DNA of 64,000 nucleotides from Arthrobacter sp. ISL-85 (GCF_018613675.1 NZ_JAGGPQ010000002.1:1-64000), one strand, 5' to 3'; positions 51,331-59,747 are shown, numbered from the stretch's first letter. Made by a program: numbers and translations. Notes: generated by a model not told the origin, from the sequence alone.

Positions 51331-52362
51331 ATGAAAAAAGCTGTTATATATGGTGGCCGCAGTTCAGAGCATGACGCTTCCAAAGCGAGCTTCGCGAATG
51401 TCTTAGGCTCCCTCAGAGAGAATGTCATCCCGGATGTCGTCATCTATCTAGACCGTGATGGTCGATTCCACCTCGACGAGGATCCGCAAGTACGGCAAGA
51501 GTCGGAACTGCGGCAACTGCCGCTCCTTACCGCACACGAGGCCGCAGCGCTTCTCAGCCGCGCGTGGACTCTCAATCTTCTCCACGGCCAGGAGGGCGAA
51601 GACGGGGTGTTTGCAGGCTGGGCCCGTGTCAACGGCTTGCCCGGCTCATGGGGTTCAACCACTGGAGACGCGATCAACATGGCCAAGTGGGCATCCGGTC
51701 CCATCGTGGCCTCCATCCTGGGGCAGCGTGGACGTATCCCGGGCACCTTCACTTTCCGGCTCGGCGACGATCTGGACGCCGTGCCGCTGGGTATGCCGCT
51801 CATTATCAAACCGGGTTCAAGTGGTGCATCGATCAAAACCTTCGCCGTCGAGGAGTGGACAGCCGACTGCGAAGAACTTGTAGCCGACATTTTCGAGAGT
51901 GCCCCGACCGCTCTCGTGCAGGAACGCATCTTCGGCGACGAGTATTCGGTAGGAGTACTCGAACTGGACGGAAAACCAATCGCCTTGCCAGTAGTCGCCA
52001 TCAACAGCCATGACGGCTTCTACGACCACACCGCCAAGCACAGCGCCGGGCACGCTACCAAAGTGTTCCAGGACAACGCCGTCACGCAACTGCTTCAAGA
52101 GCTTGCAATTGAAATCTTCGCTGGCACGGAATGCTTCGGGATGGCCCGCATTGATTTCATCGTTCCGCCCGATGGCGTTCCCGTCTACCTCGAGACCAAC
52201 ACCCTTCCAGGCTTGATGGCGGGATCGATATACCCGGCAATGCTCCGGGAGGTTGGCATGACCATCTCAGACCTAGTTGTCGCCTTGCACGCAGCGGACT
52301 CCACCCGCCGCAACCACGAACTCGACGTGAAATTCGCCTACACCATTGAGGAGAACCACTGA
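51331..52362 (+). CDS. D-alanine-D-alanine ligase-like ATP-grasp enzyme
   Basis: 343 aa. Ddl-type signatures: GGRSSEHDAS at residues 8-17 (Glu13 matches the substrate Glu of Ddl), HGQEGEDGVFAG at 85-96, KPGSSGAS at 160-167, metal ligands Asp275 (ARIDFI) and Glu288/Asn290 (LETNTLPG). The omega-loop reads YDHTAKH where Ddl has YDYEAKY, placing His237 at the Tyr position that sets product type; VanA also has His there. The middle (residues 101-145) is diverged from housekeeping Ddl. GAGGAG precedes the ATG, and its end overlaps the next gene by one base. Confidence 0.88.
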   Translation: MKKAVIYGGRSSEHDASKASFANVLGSLRENVIPDVVIYLDRDGRFHLDEDPQVRQESELRQLPLLTAHEAAALLSRAWTLNLLHGQEGEDGVFAGWARVNGLPGSWGSTTGDAINMAKWASGPIVASILGQRGRIPGTFTFRLGDDLDAVPLGMPLIIKPGSSGASIKTFAVEEWTADCEELVADIFESAPTALVQERIFGDEYSVGVLELDGKPIALPVVAINSHDGFYDHTAKHSAGHATKVFQDNAVTQLLQELAIEIFAGTECFGMARIDFIVPPDGVPVYLETNTLPGLMAGSIYPAMLREVGMTISDLVVALHAADSTRRNHELDVKFAYTIEENH

Positions 52363-53264
52363 TGCCAATCATCGAACTCACCAAAACGCCCTTGGTAGCA
52401 GTGCCTGGCCGTGCAGCCGGAATTTATGTCAAAGACGAGACCGAGCAACTCACAGGTGCATTCAAAATCCGAGGCGTAAGTGCCAAGCTGCTGCAAGACG
52501 CAGGACATGGGCCCGTCTGCACAGCGTCAACCGGAAACCACGGCGCGGCAGTCGCTCAGGTAGCAAAGCTGCTTCGCAGGCAGGCGGTGATCTTTGTGCC
52601 ATCCGACACGCCACAGGCGAAAACCGAACGCATTGTGCGCTCAGGAGCCACGCTCAGGCTCTTTGATGGCGATTACACCTCGTGCGCCGCTGCCGCGGAG
52701 AAATGGGCGCTCAGGGAAGGTGCAACGTATATCCCCTCGTTCGATGACCCCGACATCATCAGGGGACACATGGGCCTTTTCCGCGAAATTATTGAGGAAC
52801 TGGACGAGGAGCCGTCGTGTGTTTGGGTGCCGGTTGGCGGTGGAGGACTTCTCTCAGCCTCGCTGCTTTCGATGCCATCCCGTACCCGCATTATTGGAGT
52901 AGAACTGGAGGGCGCCGACGCGTTACGCCAGTCGCTTGCAGCAGGCCGGCGCTTGACCATAGAAGTGCCACGTGGTGTTGCGGAAGGTCTCTGCGTGCGG
53001 CAAGTCGGTGCTCTCCCCTTCCACATCGCCTCGCTCGCCCGAGTTGCGGTAGTCGCCGTCTCCGTCGGCCAACTCGAGGAAGCCGTCCGCGAGCTCTGGT
53101 ACACGGCTGGTATCCGTGCCGAACTCGCAGGAGCGGCCGCCTACGCTGCCGCATCCAGCTATAGCAGCCGCATCCAGGGCAGCCACGTTGCCGTAGTGTC
53201 GGGCGGAAATATCGACCGTGCCCTGTTTGATCAGATCCTTGGAACCACTACGGCGGCCGCATGA
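52362..53264 (+). CDS. PLP-dependent serine racemase/threonine dehydratase-like enzyme
   Basis: 300 aa fold-type II PLP enzyme. KDETEQLTGAFKIRG carries the PLP Lys35, STGNHGAA (56-63) binds the substrate carboxylate, and VGGGGLLSA (158-166) holds the PLP phosphate. It is shorter than biosynthetic threonine dehydratases and has no ACT domain, closer to serine racemase or catabolic dehydratase. In this operon it could supply D-Ser (or dehydroamino acid/keto acid). It overlaps neighbours by 1 and 4 bases, so expression is tightly coupled. Confidence 0.88.
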   Translation: MPIIELTKTPLVAVPGRAAGIYVKDETEQLTGAFKIRGVSAKLLQDAGHGPVCTASTGNHGAAVAQVAKLLRRQAVIFVPSDTPQAKTERIVRSGATLRLFDGDYTSCAAAAEKWALREGATYIPSFDDPDIIRGHMGLFREIIEELDEEPSCVWVPVGGGGLLSASLLSMPSRTRIIGVELEGADALRQSLAAGRRLTIEVPRGVAEGLCVRQVGALPFHIASLARVAVVAVSVGQLEEAVRELWYTAGIRAELAGAAAYAAASSYSSRIQGSHVAVVSGGNIDRALFDQILGTTTAAA

Positions 53265-53890
53265 GCATCACGCCGCCGCCCTACTTTTCGCAGTTTGCTT
53301 CTCCTGAACTCGTCAACAGCTTTCTCGCCGAGCCTAGCAGCACGCTTAGTGATCCTCGTTGGGCCGAGTCCGGTTGGCTAACAAGAGAGGAATACGCCTT
53401 TTGGGCATGGCAGACCTGCGGCGTGGCTTGCCTGCAATCTCTTCTCACAGCGCAAACCACCACAACTCCTACGGCCGCAGCTCTAACGAAGGATCTTCTT
53501 GAAAACGGCGCCTACCGTCTTGATCAAGCGCTCGGCACCACAACCGGGCTCATTTATGAACCCTTTGCAACCTATGTCTGGGCGCGCTGGAGGGTGTCAG
53601 CGCAGGTTCGAGGGCGACTGCCCGTCGAGGACTTGAAAAGGGAACTGCTGCCAACAGGCAGGGTGGCAATCGCCTCCGTTCACCCCTCCATTCGACAACT
53701 TTCAGGCACCCCTCGTTCGACCCTAAAAACCTCCGGGGGCCACCTAGTCCTCGCCTTCGGAACGGACTCCGAAGGGATCAGTTTCCACAACCCCTCCGGC
53801 TACTGGCCTGACACCCAGGCGATGGTCAAGTTGCCGTGGGAACAATTCGCTCTGGTCTACGCCCGCCGGGCGATCCTAATCCAGCTATGA
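53261..53890 (+). CDS. C39-like cysteine peptidase
   Basis: 209 aa. Papain-like (C39) pattern: Gln51 and Cys53 in WQTCGVACLQSLL, His161 in SGGHLVLAFG and Asn177 in HNPSG. It lacks transmembrane helices and a signal peptide, so it works in the cytoplasm, unlike bacteriocin exporters. It may cut a small peptide, or act as an amidase/transferase on the cluster product. ATG overlaps the preceding stop by 4 bases. Confidence 0.8.
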   Translation: MSITPPPYFSQFASPELVNSFLAEPSSTLSDPRWAESGWLTREEYAFWAWQTCGVACLQSLLTAQTTTTPTAAALTKDLLENGAYRLDQALGTTTGLIYEPFATYVWARWRVSAQVRGRLPVEDLKRELLPTGRVAIASVHPSIRQLSGTPRSTLKTSGGHLVLAFGTDSEGISFHNPSGYWPDTQAMVKLPWEQFALVYARRAILIQL

Positions 53891-53901
53891 AGGAGATGAT
53901 C

Positions 53902-54570
53902 ATGTCCACTACAGCAGTCGAGCCCGGCTCTTCCGAACTGATCGAAGTGTGGGATGTCCCCCATTCCGCCGAATACCACCACCAAGGCCGGCCAGGCACT
54001 CGACCAGAGCTTTACCTTCACTATCGGGTCGCTGCCCAACTTCGCCGAGCACGCCAGCGGCTGAAAGAGTTCTGTACACGTGGACGGAACTATGACCTTC
54101 TCGTATGGGACGGTTTCCGTTCCGAAGAGGCCCAGCAGAGCATCTTCGAGGAATACAAAGCCAGTTTGATGACCAAACATCAACTGAACTCAATTGATGC
54201 GCACAAAGCTGCTCTGACGTTCGTAAGTGACCCGTCCTCGGTATTTCCCCACGGCACCGGGGGCACGGTGGACCTGACACTGACAATCAACAGTGAACCG
54301 GCAAATATGGGAACAGGTTTCGATGAATTCACCAACCAGGCGCACAGAGACTGGTACCTTCACAATCCTCCAGTGGATCAGCAAGCGTGGGAAGCACATC
54401 GGAACAGGATCCTACTGAACCGAGCAATGAGAAGCGCAGGCTTTATTGGGCTGGACGACGAATGGTGGCATTTCGAATGGGGCACTCAGCGGTGGGCCAA
54501 ATCCCTAAAACACGACGTGATGCTGGCATCCACCCTCAGCTACCCCCCGGTTACGGAACCTGCAGCGTAG
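53902..54570 (+). CDS. D-alanyl-D-alanine dipeptidase (VanX-like, M15D)
   Basis: 222 aa. VanX catalytic set is conserved: Arg73 (WDGFRS), Zn ligands His117 and Asp124 in PHGTGGTVDLTL, catalytic Glu187 and Zn ligand His190 in DDEWWHFEWG. VanX cuts D-Ala-D-Ala but spares D-Ala-D-Lac or D-Ala-D-Ser in cells making the altered precursor. Three ATG codons occur at the start; the one at 53902 has AAGGAG 6 bases upstream. It overlaps or abuts the peptidase gene and ends the four-gene unit. Confidence 0.9.
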   Translation: MSTTAVEPGSSELIEVWDVPHSAEYHHQGRPGTRPELYLHYRVAAQLRRARQRLKEFCTRGRNYDLLVWDGFRSEEAQQSIFEEYKASLMTKHQLNSIDAHKAALTFVSDPSSVFPHGTGGTVDLTLTINSEPANMGTGFDEFTNQAHRDWYLHNPPVDQQAWEAHRNRILLNRAMRSAGFIGLDDEWWHFEWGTQRWAKSLKHDVMLASTLSYPPVTEPAA

Positions 54571-54718
54571 GACGCCAAGCCGCCGGAGTCTGGCAGAACA
54601 GTTGCCACGTACAAACAACTTTCACTCAAGAGTCCCAAGGACACATCCTGTTGAAACTCAAAAGCTGCCCATAGAGCATTCCGGTGCCACAACTGCCATC
54701 AGTTTGCTATCAAACTAA

Positions 54719-54734
54719 TAGCAGACCAATAGCA
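54719..54734. repeat. TAGCA iteron pair
   Basis: TAGCA at 54719 and 54730, 11 bases apart (TAGCAGACCAA then TAGCATTCG), with TGCTA in the reverse sense at 54705. Same motif and spacing as the clusters at 55897 and 57630. The rest of 54571-54740 shows no gene. Confidence 0.5.
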
Positions 54735-54740
54735 TTCGTT

Positions 54741-55061
54741 TTACTCATAGCTGTCGCGAACCTGCTCGAGGCCGATCCTGAGGGCACGCAACGCCATCGG
54801 ATGCTTCTTGCGACCCTCAAGCCTTGCCACAACCGCGAGCAAATCCATGAGTTCGCGGTCCTCGTCGAAACGAAGCAGCATCGTCCTGGCGCTCCCTTTG
54901 TCCCTCGAATCACTCAGCGTCGGCGTGACGCTCGGCCTAACCGGAATCCCGCGATCAACGCTGGCAGCCGACGAGCTCAGCAGTGGTTCGGCCGCGTTAC
55001 CGAAGGCCTCGATAGCCTCGTCCCTAGCCTGTTCGGAGGCGGACCGTTTCTTGATTGCCAC
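54741..55061 (-). CDS. Small partition partner protein (ParB-like/RHH)
   Basis: 106 aa. A basic, flexible N-terminus (AIKKRSASEQARDEAI) is followed by the strand TMLLRFDEDRELMDLLAVVA and helix EGRKKHPMALRALRIGLEQV, a ribbon-helix-helix form. It overlaps the ParA gene by one base and would be the centromere-binding protein of a type Ib partition system, acting on the TAGCA iterons. It shares its 3' end with an iteron pair. Confidence 0.75.
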   Translation of the reverse strand: MAIKKRSASEQARDEAIEAFGNAAEPLLSSSAASVDRGIPVRPSVTPTLSDSRDKGSARTMLLRFDEDRELMDLLAVVARLEGRKKHPMALRALRIGLEQVRDSYE

Positions 55062-55693
55062 TACCCCATCAACTCCTCTACCAAACCACGGATTTCCCTT
55101 GCCGCCTTAGGGTTCTTCCACTCAACAACTCCAAGCCCCTCCCCCACTACGTCCCGATAAGCCTTGCGCTCATACAAGACGGTTCGCAGTGGTTCGATAC
55201 TCGGATAATCGGATAGGTAATCTCTGGCGTCACCGCTTTCGGACTCGAACGCGTTAGTCGATACACGTGTAAGCGCTCCCCTTACACGCAACGAGGGATT
55301 GAAGTCACGGGCAGTTTCGATCAACCTATCCACTGTCGCAAGTGTGTCGAGATCGAATTGGCTCGATTGCGTCAGGATCAACAATTGATGGGCGGCAGTC
55401 ATGGCCGTGCGCATCTCCTTGCTGTCCTTCCCTGCCACATCAACCAGGACTACGTCGTAGCTCGTATCGAGTTCACGCAATGTCTCGTGCAGACTGCCGA
55501 GTTTCTCTACGACAAATATTCGGGGTTCATGCCCAGCCTCTTCTCGGTCCACCGCCCAGCGTGCAGTAGATCGCTGTCGGTCGCCATCCACCACTGCTAT
55601 CCGCATCCCTCGCTTCGCCAGCTCGACGGCAAGGTTGGTTACAACCGTGGACTTGCCTACGCCGCCCTTTTCACTACCCACCACAATGATCAT
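55061..55693 (-). CDS. parA: ParA family partition ATPase
   Basis: 210 aa, the short type Ib form. Deviant Walker A KGGVGKST at residues 9-16, Walker A' VLVDVAGKDSKE near residue 83, and TQSSQFDLDTL follow. It lacks the N-terminal DNA-binding domain of type Ia ParA, so regulation should come from the small partner. The intergenic region upstream contains an 11-bp palindrome and five TAGCA iterons, likely promoter and centromere. Confidence 0.92.
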   Translation of the reverse strand: MIIVVGSEKGGVGKSTVVTNLAVELAKRGMRIAVVDGDRQRSTARWAVDREEAGHEPRIFVVEKLGSLHETLRELDTSYDVVLVDVAGKDSKEMRTAMTAAHQLLILTQSSQFDLDTLATVDRLIETARDFNPSLRVRGALTRVSTNAFESESGDARDYLSDYPSIEPLRTVLYERKAYRDVVGEGLGVVEWKNPKAAREIRGLVEELMG

Positions 55694-55753
55694 GCCTTCA
55701 ACCTAACGCCACGGCTGATAGCAAAGGGCTAGCGACACGCTATGTTATTGCTA

Positions 55754-55785
55754 GCAGTATCAAATCGATATCACTTTGATACTGC
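55754..55785. promoter_or_regulatory. Perfect 11-bp palindrome upstream of parA
   Basis: GCAGTATCAAA (55754-55764) and TTTGATACTGC (55775-55785) around 10 bases containing GATATC. It lies 60-90 bases upstream of the parA start and is embedded in GCTAGC-rich sequence. Likely a partition operator or rep binding site. Confidence 0.5.
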
Positions 55786-55896
55786 AGTCGCCGCGCTGGG
55801 CCACCTTGGTAGCAAAAACTAGCGCTTCAGTTTCAGGACGCTAGCAATTTAAAAGTAGTAGCAAACTCCGCAGAGTGGCCAACCGTCGGGTATCGC

Positions 55897-55951
55897 TAGC
55901 ATCTAGATAGCACTTAGATAGCAGTTGCATAGCAGTTGGGTAGCACTATAA
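55897..55951. repeat. Five tandem 11-bp TAGCA iterons
   Basis: TAGCATCTAGA, TAGCACTTAGA, TAGCAGTTGCA, TAGCAGTTGGG and TAGCACTATAA follow each other without gaps, then two reverse AGTGCTA words at 55953 and 55963, 10 bases apart. The 11-base period equals one DNA turn, as in replication origins and centromeres. More TAGC words occur from 55725 on. Confidence 0.8.
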
Positions 55952-56088
55952 AAGTGCTATTGAGTGCTATTCGCATTCGGGGGCCAGTCGGGGGAGTCCG
56001 GTCTGAACTCGTCATCCTTGGCGGCCCTTGAGCGGATGCTCTCTCGTTTCCACAGGAATCTGCTAGCAATCCGACTCTTCTATGTCTG

Positions 56089-57156
56089 TCAAGCGGCATT
56101 CGAAGTGCAGGAGGCGTTGAGCGTACGGTGTACGCGTCGGGCCAGGTAGCGCTTGATGCATCGACGGATTTCCCTATTTGTGTGGCCTTCTGCCCGCCGC
56201 TTCTCGACGTATTTCCGGGTCTCGGGATCGTGGGCCATTTTGGTGAGCGCGACCATGTGTAAGGCGCGGTTCAGGCTTCTGTCGCCCCCGCGGTTCAGGC
56301 GGTGGCGGACGGTGTTTCCTGAAGACGCAGGGATCGGGTTGACGCCCGCCAGGGAGGCGTAGGCGGCCTCGTTTCGAACCCGCCCGTGGTGGGACCAGGT
56401 GGCGAGGCAGGTCGCTGCAGCGACGGGCCCAAAGCCCGGTTCCTGAAGCAGGGGCGCGGCCTCGCTGATCTGCACCAGCTCGGTCAGTTGGTTCTCGTTG
56501 GATTTGAGCTGTTTATCGAGTTCGAGGACACGCCTGGCCAGGCGCACCGCCTCGGCGCGGGCAATGGACAGGGAGAGCTCCTCCTCGCGCGCACGCCACC
56601 GCGAGACGTCAGTGATCTGCCCGCCTGAAAGAGGCTTCCGGGCGTCCATTCCCAAAACGTGTGTGCGCAGCAGCGCGGTGAGCGCGTTGGCCGAGCGGGT
56701 CCGCTCGGTGCTCATCGCATCGCGTGCCGTGATCAGGATCCGCAGGGCTTGACGGACCCCGTCGTTCACCCTGGGCCGGCGCAGCTTCTCCAGCGGCAGC
56801 GGCAGCACGGCCGCGCCGATCCGGTGGGCGTCCAGGGCATCGGACTTCCCAACGCCGCGGCGCTTCCTGGCATCCATGCGTGGTGCCTCGGCGACCGGGA
56901 AGCCCTCGGCGGCAACAGTGCCGGCCAGGACAGCCCCGTAGGATGCGGCACCTTCGATGACCCAGAGCGTGTCAGCGTCTGCCCCGGTACGGCGGGCGAC
57001 CCAGGCGATGGCCCTGCTGATGCCGGCAGGCGTCGTGGGAAACTCCCGAGTATCCAGCAGCTCGCCGGTCCCGGCGGCGAGGACGGCGTAAACATGATTC
57101 CGGGCGTGGGTATCAACCCCCACGACAAACGGGTGGGAATGCGCAACGATAGACAT
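56089..57156 (-). CDS. IS110 family transposase
   Basis: 355 aa. RuvC-like N-terminus VVGVDTHARNHVYAVLAAGT, the second catalytic block GKSDALDAHRIG, and the C-terminal transposase_20 region with EPGFGPVAAATCLATW and ASSGNTVRHRLNRGGDRSLN. The start MSIVAHSHPF at 57156 is preferred; a start 11 codons upstream is possible. It is only distantly related to the IS110 protein at 27402. Complete, so possibly active. Confidence 0.9.
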   Translation of the reverse strand: MSIVAHSHPFVVGVDTHARNHVYAVLAAGTGELLDTREFPTTPAGISRAIAWVARRTGADADTLWVIEGAASYGAVLAGTVAAEGFPVAEAPRMDARKRRGVGKSDALDAHRIGAAVLPLPLEKLRRPRVNDGVRQALRILITARDAMSTERTRSANALTALLRTHVLGMDARKPLSGGQITDVSRWRAREEELSLSIARAEAVRLARRVLELDKQLKSNENQLTELVQISEAAPLLQEPGFGPVAAATCLATWSHHGRVRNEAAYASLAGVNPIPASSGNTVRHRLNRGGDRSLNRALHMVALTKMAHDPETRKYVEKRRAEGHTNREIRRCIKRYLARRVHRTLNASCTSNAA

Positions 57157-57447
57157 GGCGGTGCAGCACCTTTCCTCAGCCATGGACAAGGTCCGGCCGC
57201 TAAAGGCCGGTACCGGTCCGGGTAGGAATCACATCGGAACAGCACTGTGACGAGTCACGCGCTCAACAACGCGGACAATCTTCTGATCAAGTCACCGAAG
57301 TGGGCCGGACAGGTACCGGCCAACCACCCCGACGGAAGGACAAGTCGGACGCAAGACACTAATGGTCATAGTTTCTTTGAGTCACAACCACCGAGGCGGA
57401 CGGGCCGATACCATCCTGCCAGCCAGTCCCAGACCAGCTGCTGATAA
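57157..57447 (-). ncRNA. Candidate bridge RNA region of the second IS110 element
   Basis: About 290 non-coding bases between the transposase start and the inferred junction at 57448. It holds paired arms such as GGCCGGTACCGG (57205-57216) and CGGACAGGTACCGGCC. This position suits a bridge RNA; loops were not resolved by eye. Confidence 0.3.
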
Positions 57448-57629
57448 GACTCACAGATAGTTTCTTGCTACAACTATAAAGTCGCCGCTACATCATGATG
57501 CGAGCTGAGGCTGATAGCGAAAAGCCAACTTCTCTTTAGCAGCGTCATCGTAAACGAAAACCCATGTTAAAAGTCCACCACAGGATAGGAAAAGTGGGGC
57601 CAGCCACCTCCGAAAAGCTACACCACTGC

Positions 57630-57662
57630 TAGCAGACTGATAGCAAAAAGCTAGCAACTAAG
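57630..57662. repeat. Three 11-bp TAGCA iterons downstream of rep
   Basis: TAGCA at 57630, 57641 and 57652, i.e. TAGCAGACTGA, TAGCAAAAAGC, TAGCAACTAAG, same 11-base period as at 55897. TAGCTAG words continue to 57690. The region 57453-57746 holds no gene. Confidence 0.75.
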
Positions 57663-57746
57663 GCCTTTATCGCTTAGCTAGTTACCAAATCGGCTGCGTG
57701 TCATCATCAGAACCGCTGGATACGCACCACCGATGACCCTACAGAC

Positions 57747-59606
57747 CTAAGCGGGTTGACGGCGCCACCACATGGCCGCATCATCCGGGGGAAGCCAGTA
57801 GTCATCCCTCTCGGGATCATGCATTTCGGCCTCAACGATCGAATCGGGAGTCCTAAACCTGTCCAGGTACGCATGCCAGGCAGCGCGTTCAAACCGATGT
57901 CGGCGTATATGTTCCTGATAGTCCTCGAGTACTCCCAGCCGCGCCGCTAATGCTCTGAGACTGATATTGGTGATCCTCCAAGCACGTCCTTGTCGTTGGA
58001 TCATGCCGAGGGCCTCCATCTCCACTAGTGCGGCTGAGCATGCATTGCGGCTGACACCGGTAGTACGTACAAGATCTGCAGTGGTGGGGGAGTGGCGGCC
58101 CCGCTCAATTGCTTCGTACACCAATGCTGTAGCATCCCCGAGCGCTCGGAAAACCGGCCTGACAGCGTGGATTTTTCCTTTTCGCCAGGTCAGTTCCCTG
58201 GCGAGCTGTTGGTACTGCTGAGGCAGTTGAATGAGGTAGACGTCGGCAGCTTTATGCCGTGCGTCTGCAACTTTGGTCAAGATGCCATCTGAAGCACTTA
58301 CAAGCACGGGGAGAAGCCTCGCAATGGTCACGTGGTGCTTGCCCATGGCAGCAGCCAGCGTGCGGCATCCGACGTCGAGAATGTCCGTTTCCTTAGCTCT
58401 CATGTAGCCGAGTAGTCCACGAATCAGAAGACGGAGACTGAGACCTTGCCGGCCTTTAGCTTGCAGTCTGTGGTCGAGGACTGCGTACAGAACATTTTCC
58501 AGATCGTTCACGAGCTGGTGCACACCAGCGCTGCTAAGTTTCCCTGCCCCCCCTGTGATTTGGGTGAGGCTTGTGTTGTTAATAGGGGCACTCCTTTTCC
58601 CTTGTTTACGGGAGTCTCGTTTCGGGTGAGCTCGGTTGGAGGTGAATGCCTGAGCTTTAGCCCACTCAACGGGCAGAAGCCGTGCACGGCGTTCCGAGGA
58701 GCCGTAGAGGGCCGCCAGCCCTAGGAACTGGCCGGCGAGCTCGTTCTCGACGTGCTGAAGGGACCAGCCGCAAGCGCTGAAGTGATTCAGGACAGCCATT
58801 CGAGCCTCGGACGGGCTCTTATACCTGGCCGTGTCATAGAGGCCAGTCCGTGCCACCCTGCGCAGCGGAGACTCACTAGCTTTGGTGGTCAGTGAGAGCT
58901 GCTGCAATGACCCGGCACGCAGCGCGGCCACAGTCTTGGCAGCCCTGGCTTTGAGTGCACGTTTCCGGGTTAGCTCTGGAGCCAGAGCTGCCCGAAGCTC
59001 CCTTAGCGCAGAGGCCGGGTTGCGGCGGCGCAGGATGTCGTAGGCCTGAGAGAGTGGCGTGACTAAGGTTTGGTGGCCGCCGGCCTTGTGCACCGATCCA
59101 GGGACACGGATACATCCGTCCGTGACGTTCTGGTGCGGACTCGGGTCCAGGCTCGTCGCCGTCAACGCCAGCGCTTCCACCAGCTCCCTAGCTTCGGCTG
59201 CATCCATACGGTCCCGCAGCGGGATGTAAAGGTGCCGGCCGCCACTGGGGGAGAAATCCTCAACAAAAAGCACCCCGCATGACGACAACAAGCGGCCTAA
59301 CCGGGCAGTGTCCGCATCAACCACACCCTTAAGCGCCTTGGATGTATCAAAGTCCAAGCACAACGTGGCAACACTGCCATCCGGCCCATGCACCATCACC
59401 GCCGCAGGACGCTCCGGAAGCGACCGCGTAATCTTCTGCGTCTCCCGCGGTCGCGGGTACTGGAATCGCGAACCAACCCACCGACCTAAGCGGTATGAAG
59501 GTGCACCAGCAATCAGCGGAGCAAGGCTCCATGCATCTTCTGGCTTCACATACGGCGCGACACCCATAAGGGCATGCGTTGACGCCGATACCGGTTCCGG
59601 TACCAT
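57747..59606 (-). CDS. Replication protein with archaeo-eukaryotic primase-polymerase domain
   Basis: 619 aa. The N-terminal prim-pol signature is clear: motif I LCLDFDTSK with Asp85/Asp87 and motif II SGGRHLYIPL at residues 121-130; a third motif is less evident. The C-terminal half contains two winged helices (LRLLIRGLLGYMRAKETDIL and HSPTTADLVRTTGVSRNACS). It is the likely initiator or primase of this plasmid. ATG at 59606 is chosen (AAAGGA 14 bases before); a TTG start 20 codons upstream is possible. The iterons lie just after its 3' end. Confidence 0.85.
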   Translation of the reverse strand: MVPEPVSASTHALMGVAPYVKPEDAWSLAPLIAGAPSYRLGRWVGSRFQYPRPRETQKITRSLPERPAAVMVHGPDGSVATLCLDFDTSKALKGVVDADTARLGRLLSSCGVLFVEDFSPSGGRHLYIPLRDRMDAAEARELVEALALTATSLDPSPHQNVTDGCIRVPGSVHKAGGHQTLVTPLSQAYDILRRRNPASALRELRAALAPELTRKRALKARAAKTVAALRAGSLQQLSLTTKASESPLRRVARTGLYDTARYKSPSEARMAVLNHFSACGWSLQHVENELAGQFLGLAALYGSSERRARLLPVEWAKAQAFTSNRAHPKRDSRKQGKRSAPINNTSLTQITGGAGKLSSAGVHQLVNDLENVLYAVLDHRLQAKGRQGLSLRLLIRGLLGYMRAKETDILDVGCRTLAAAMGKHHVTIARLLPVLVSASDGILTKVADARHKAADVYLIQLPQQYQQLARELTWRKGKIHAVRPVFRALGDATALVYEAIERGRHSPTTADLVRTTGVSRNACSAALVEMEALGMIQRQGRAWRITNISLRALAARLGVLEDYQEHIRRHRFERAAWHAYLDRFRTPDSIVEAEMHDPERDDYWLPPDDAAMWWRRQPA

Positions 59607-59718
59607 GGTGTGCAGTAGTTCCTTTCGAGGTAACACAAATGGCACCCACAGCGTGGGTGTTGTCAAAAGTTCAGATCGTGTCCCGCCAAGAACTGGATCT
59701 GGACTTAATGCTTCCGAG

Positions 59719-59741
59719 AAGGCCCGCCTAGTGCGGGCCTT
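59719..59741. terminator. Hairpin between the RHH gene and rep
   Basis: AAGGCCCGC (59719-59727) pairs with GCGGGCCTT (59733-59741), loop CTAGT, followed on the plus strand by CCTCTTTT. Confidence 0.65.
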
Positions 59742-59747
59742 CCTCTT

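Larger units (their letters stand above)
56073..57452 (-). mobile_element. IS110-family insertion in the replication/partition region
   Basis: The word GACTC is found at 56073-56077 just past a TGCTAGCAAT iteron word and again at 57448-57452 after the transposase leader, the likely junction repeat. Removing the segment would join ATCCGACTC to ACAGATAGTTTC and restore a continuous iteron-rich stretch. The ends are inferred. Confidence 0.4.

Noticed and set aside
55897..55951. CRISPR-like direct repeats
   Set aside because: Units are 11 bases with no spacers; period and location fit iterons.
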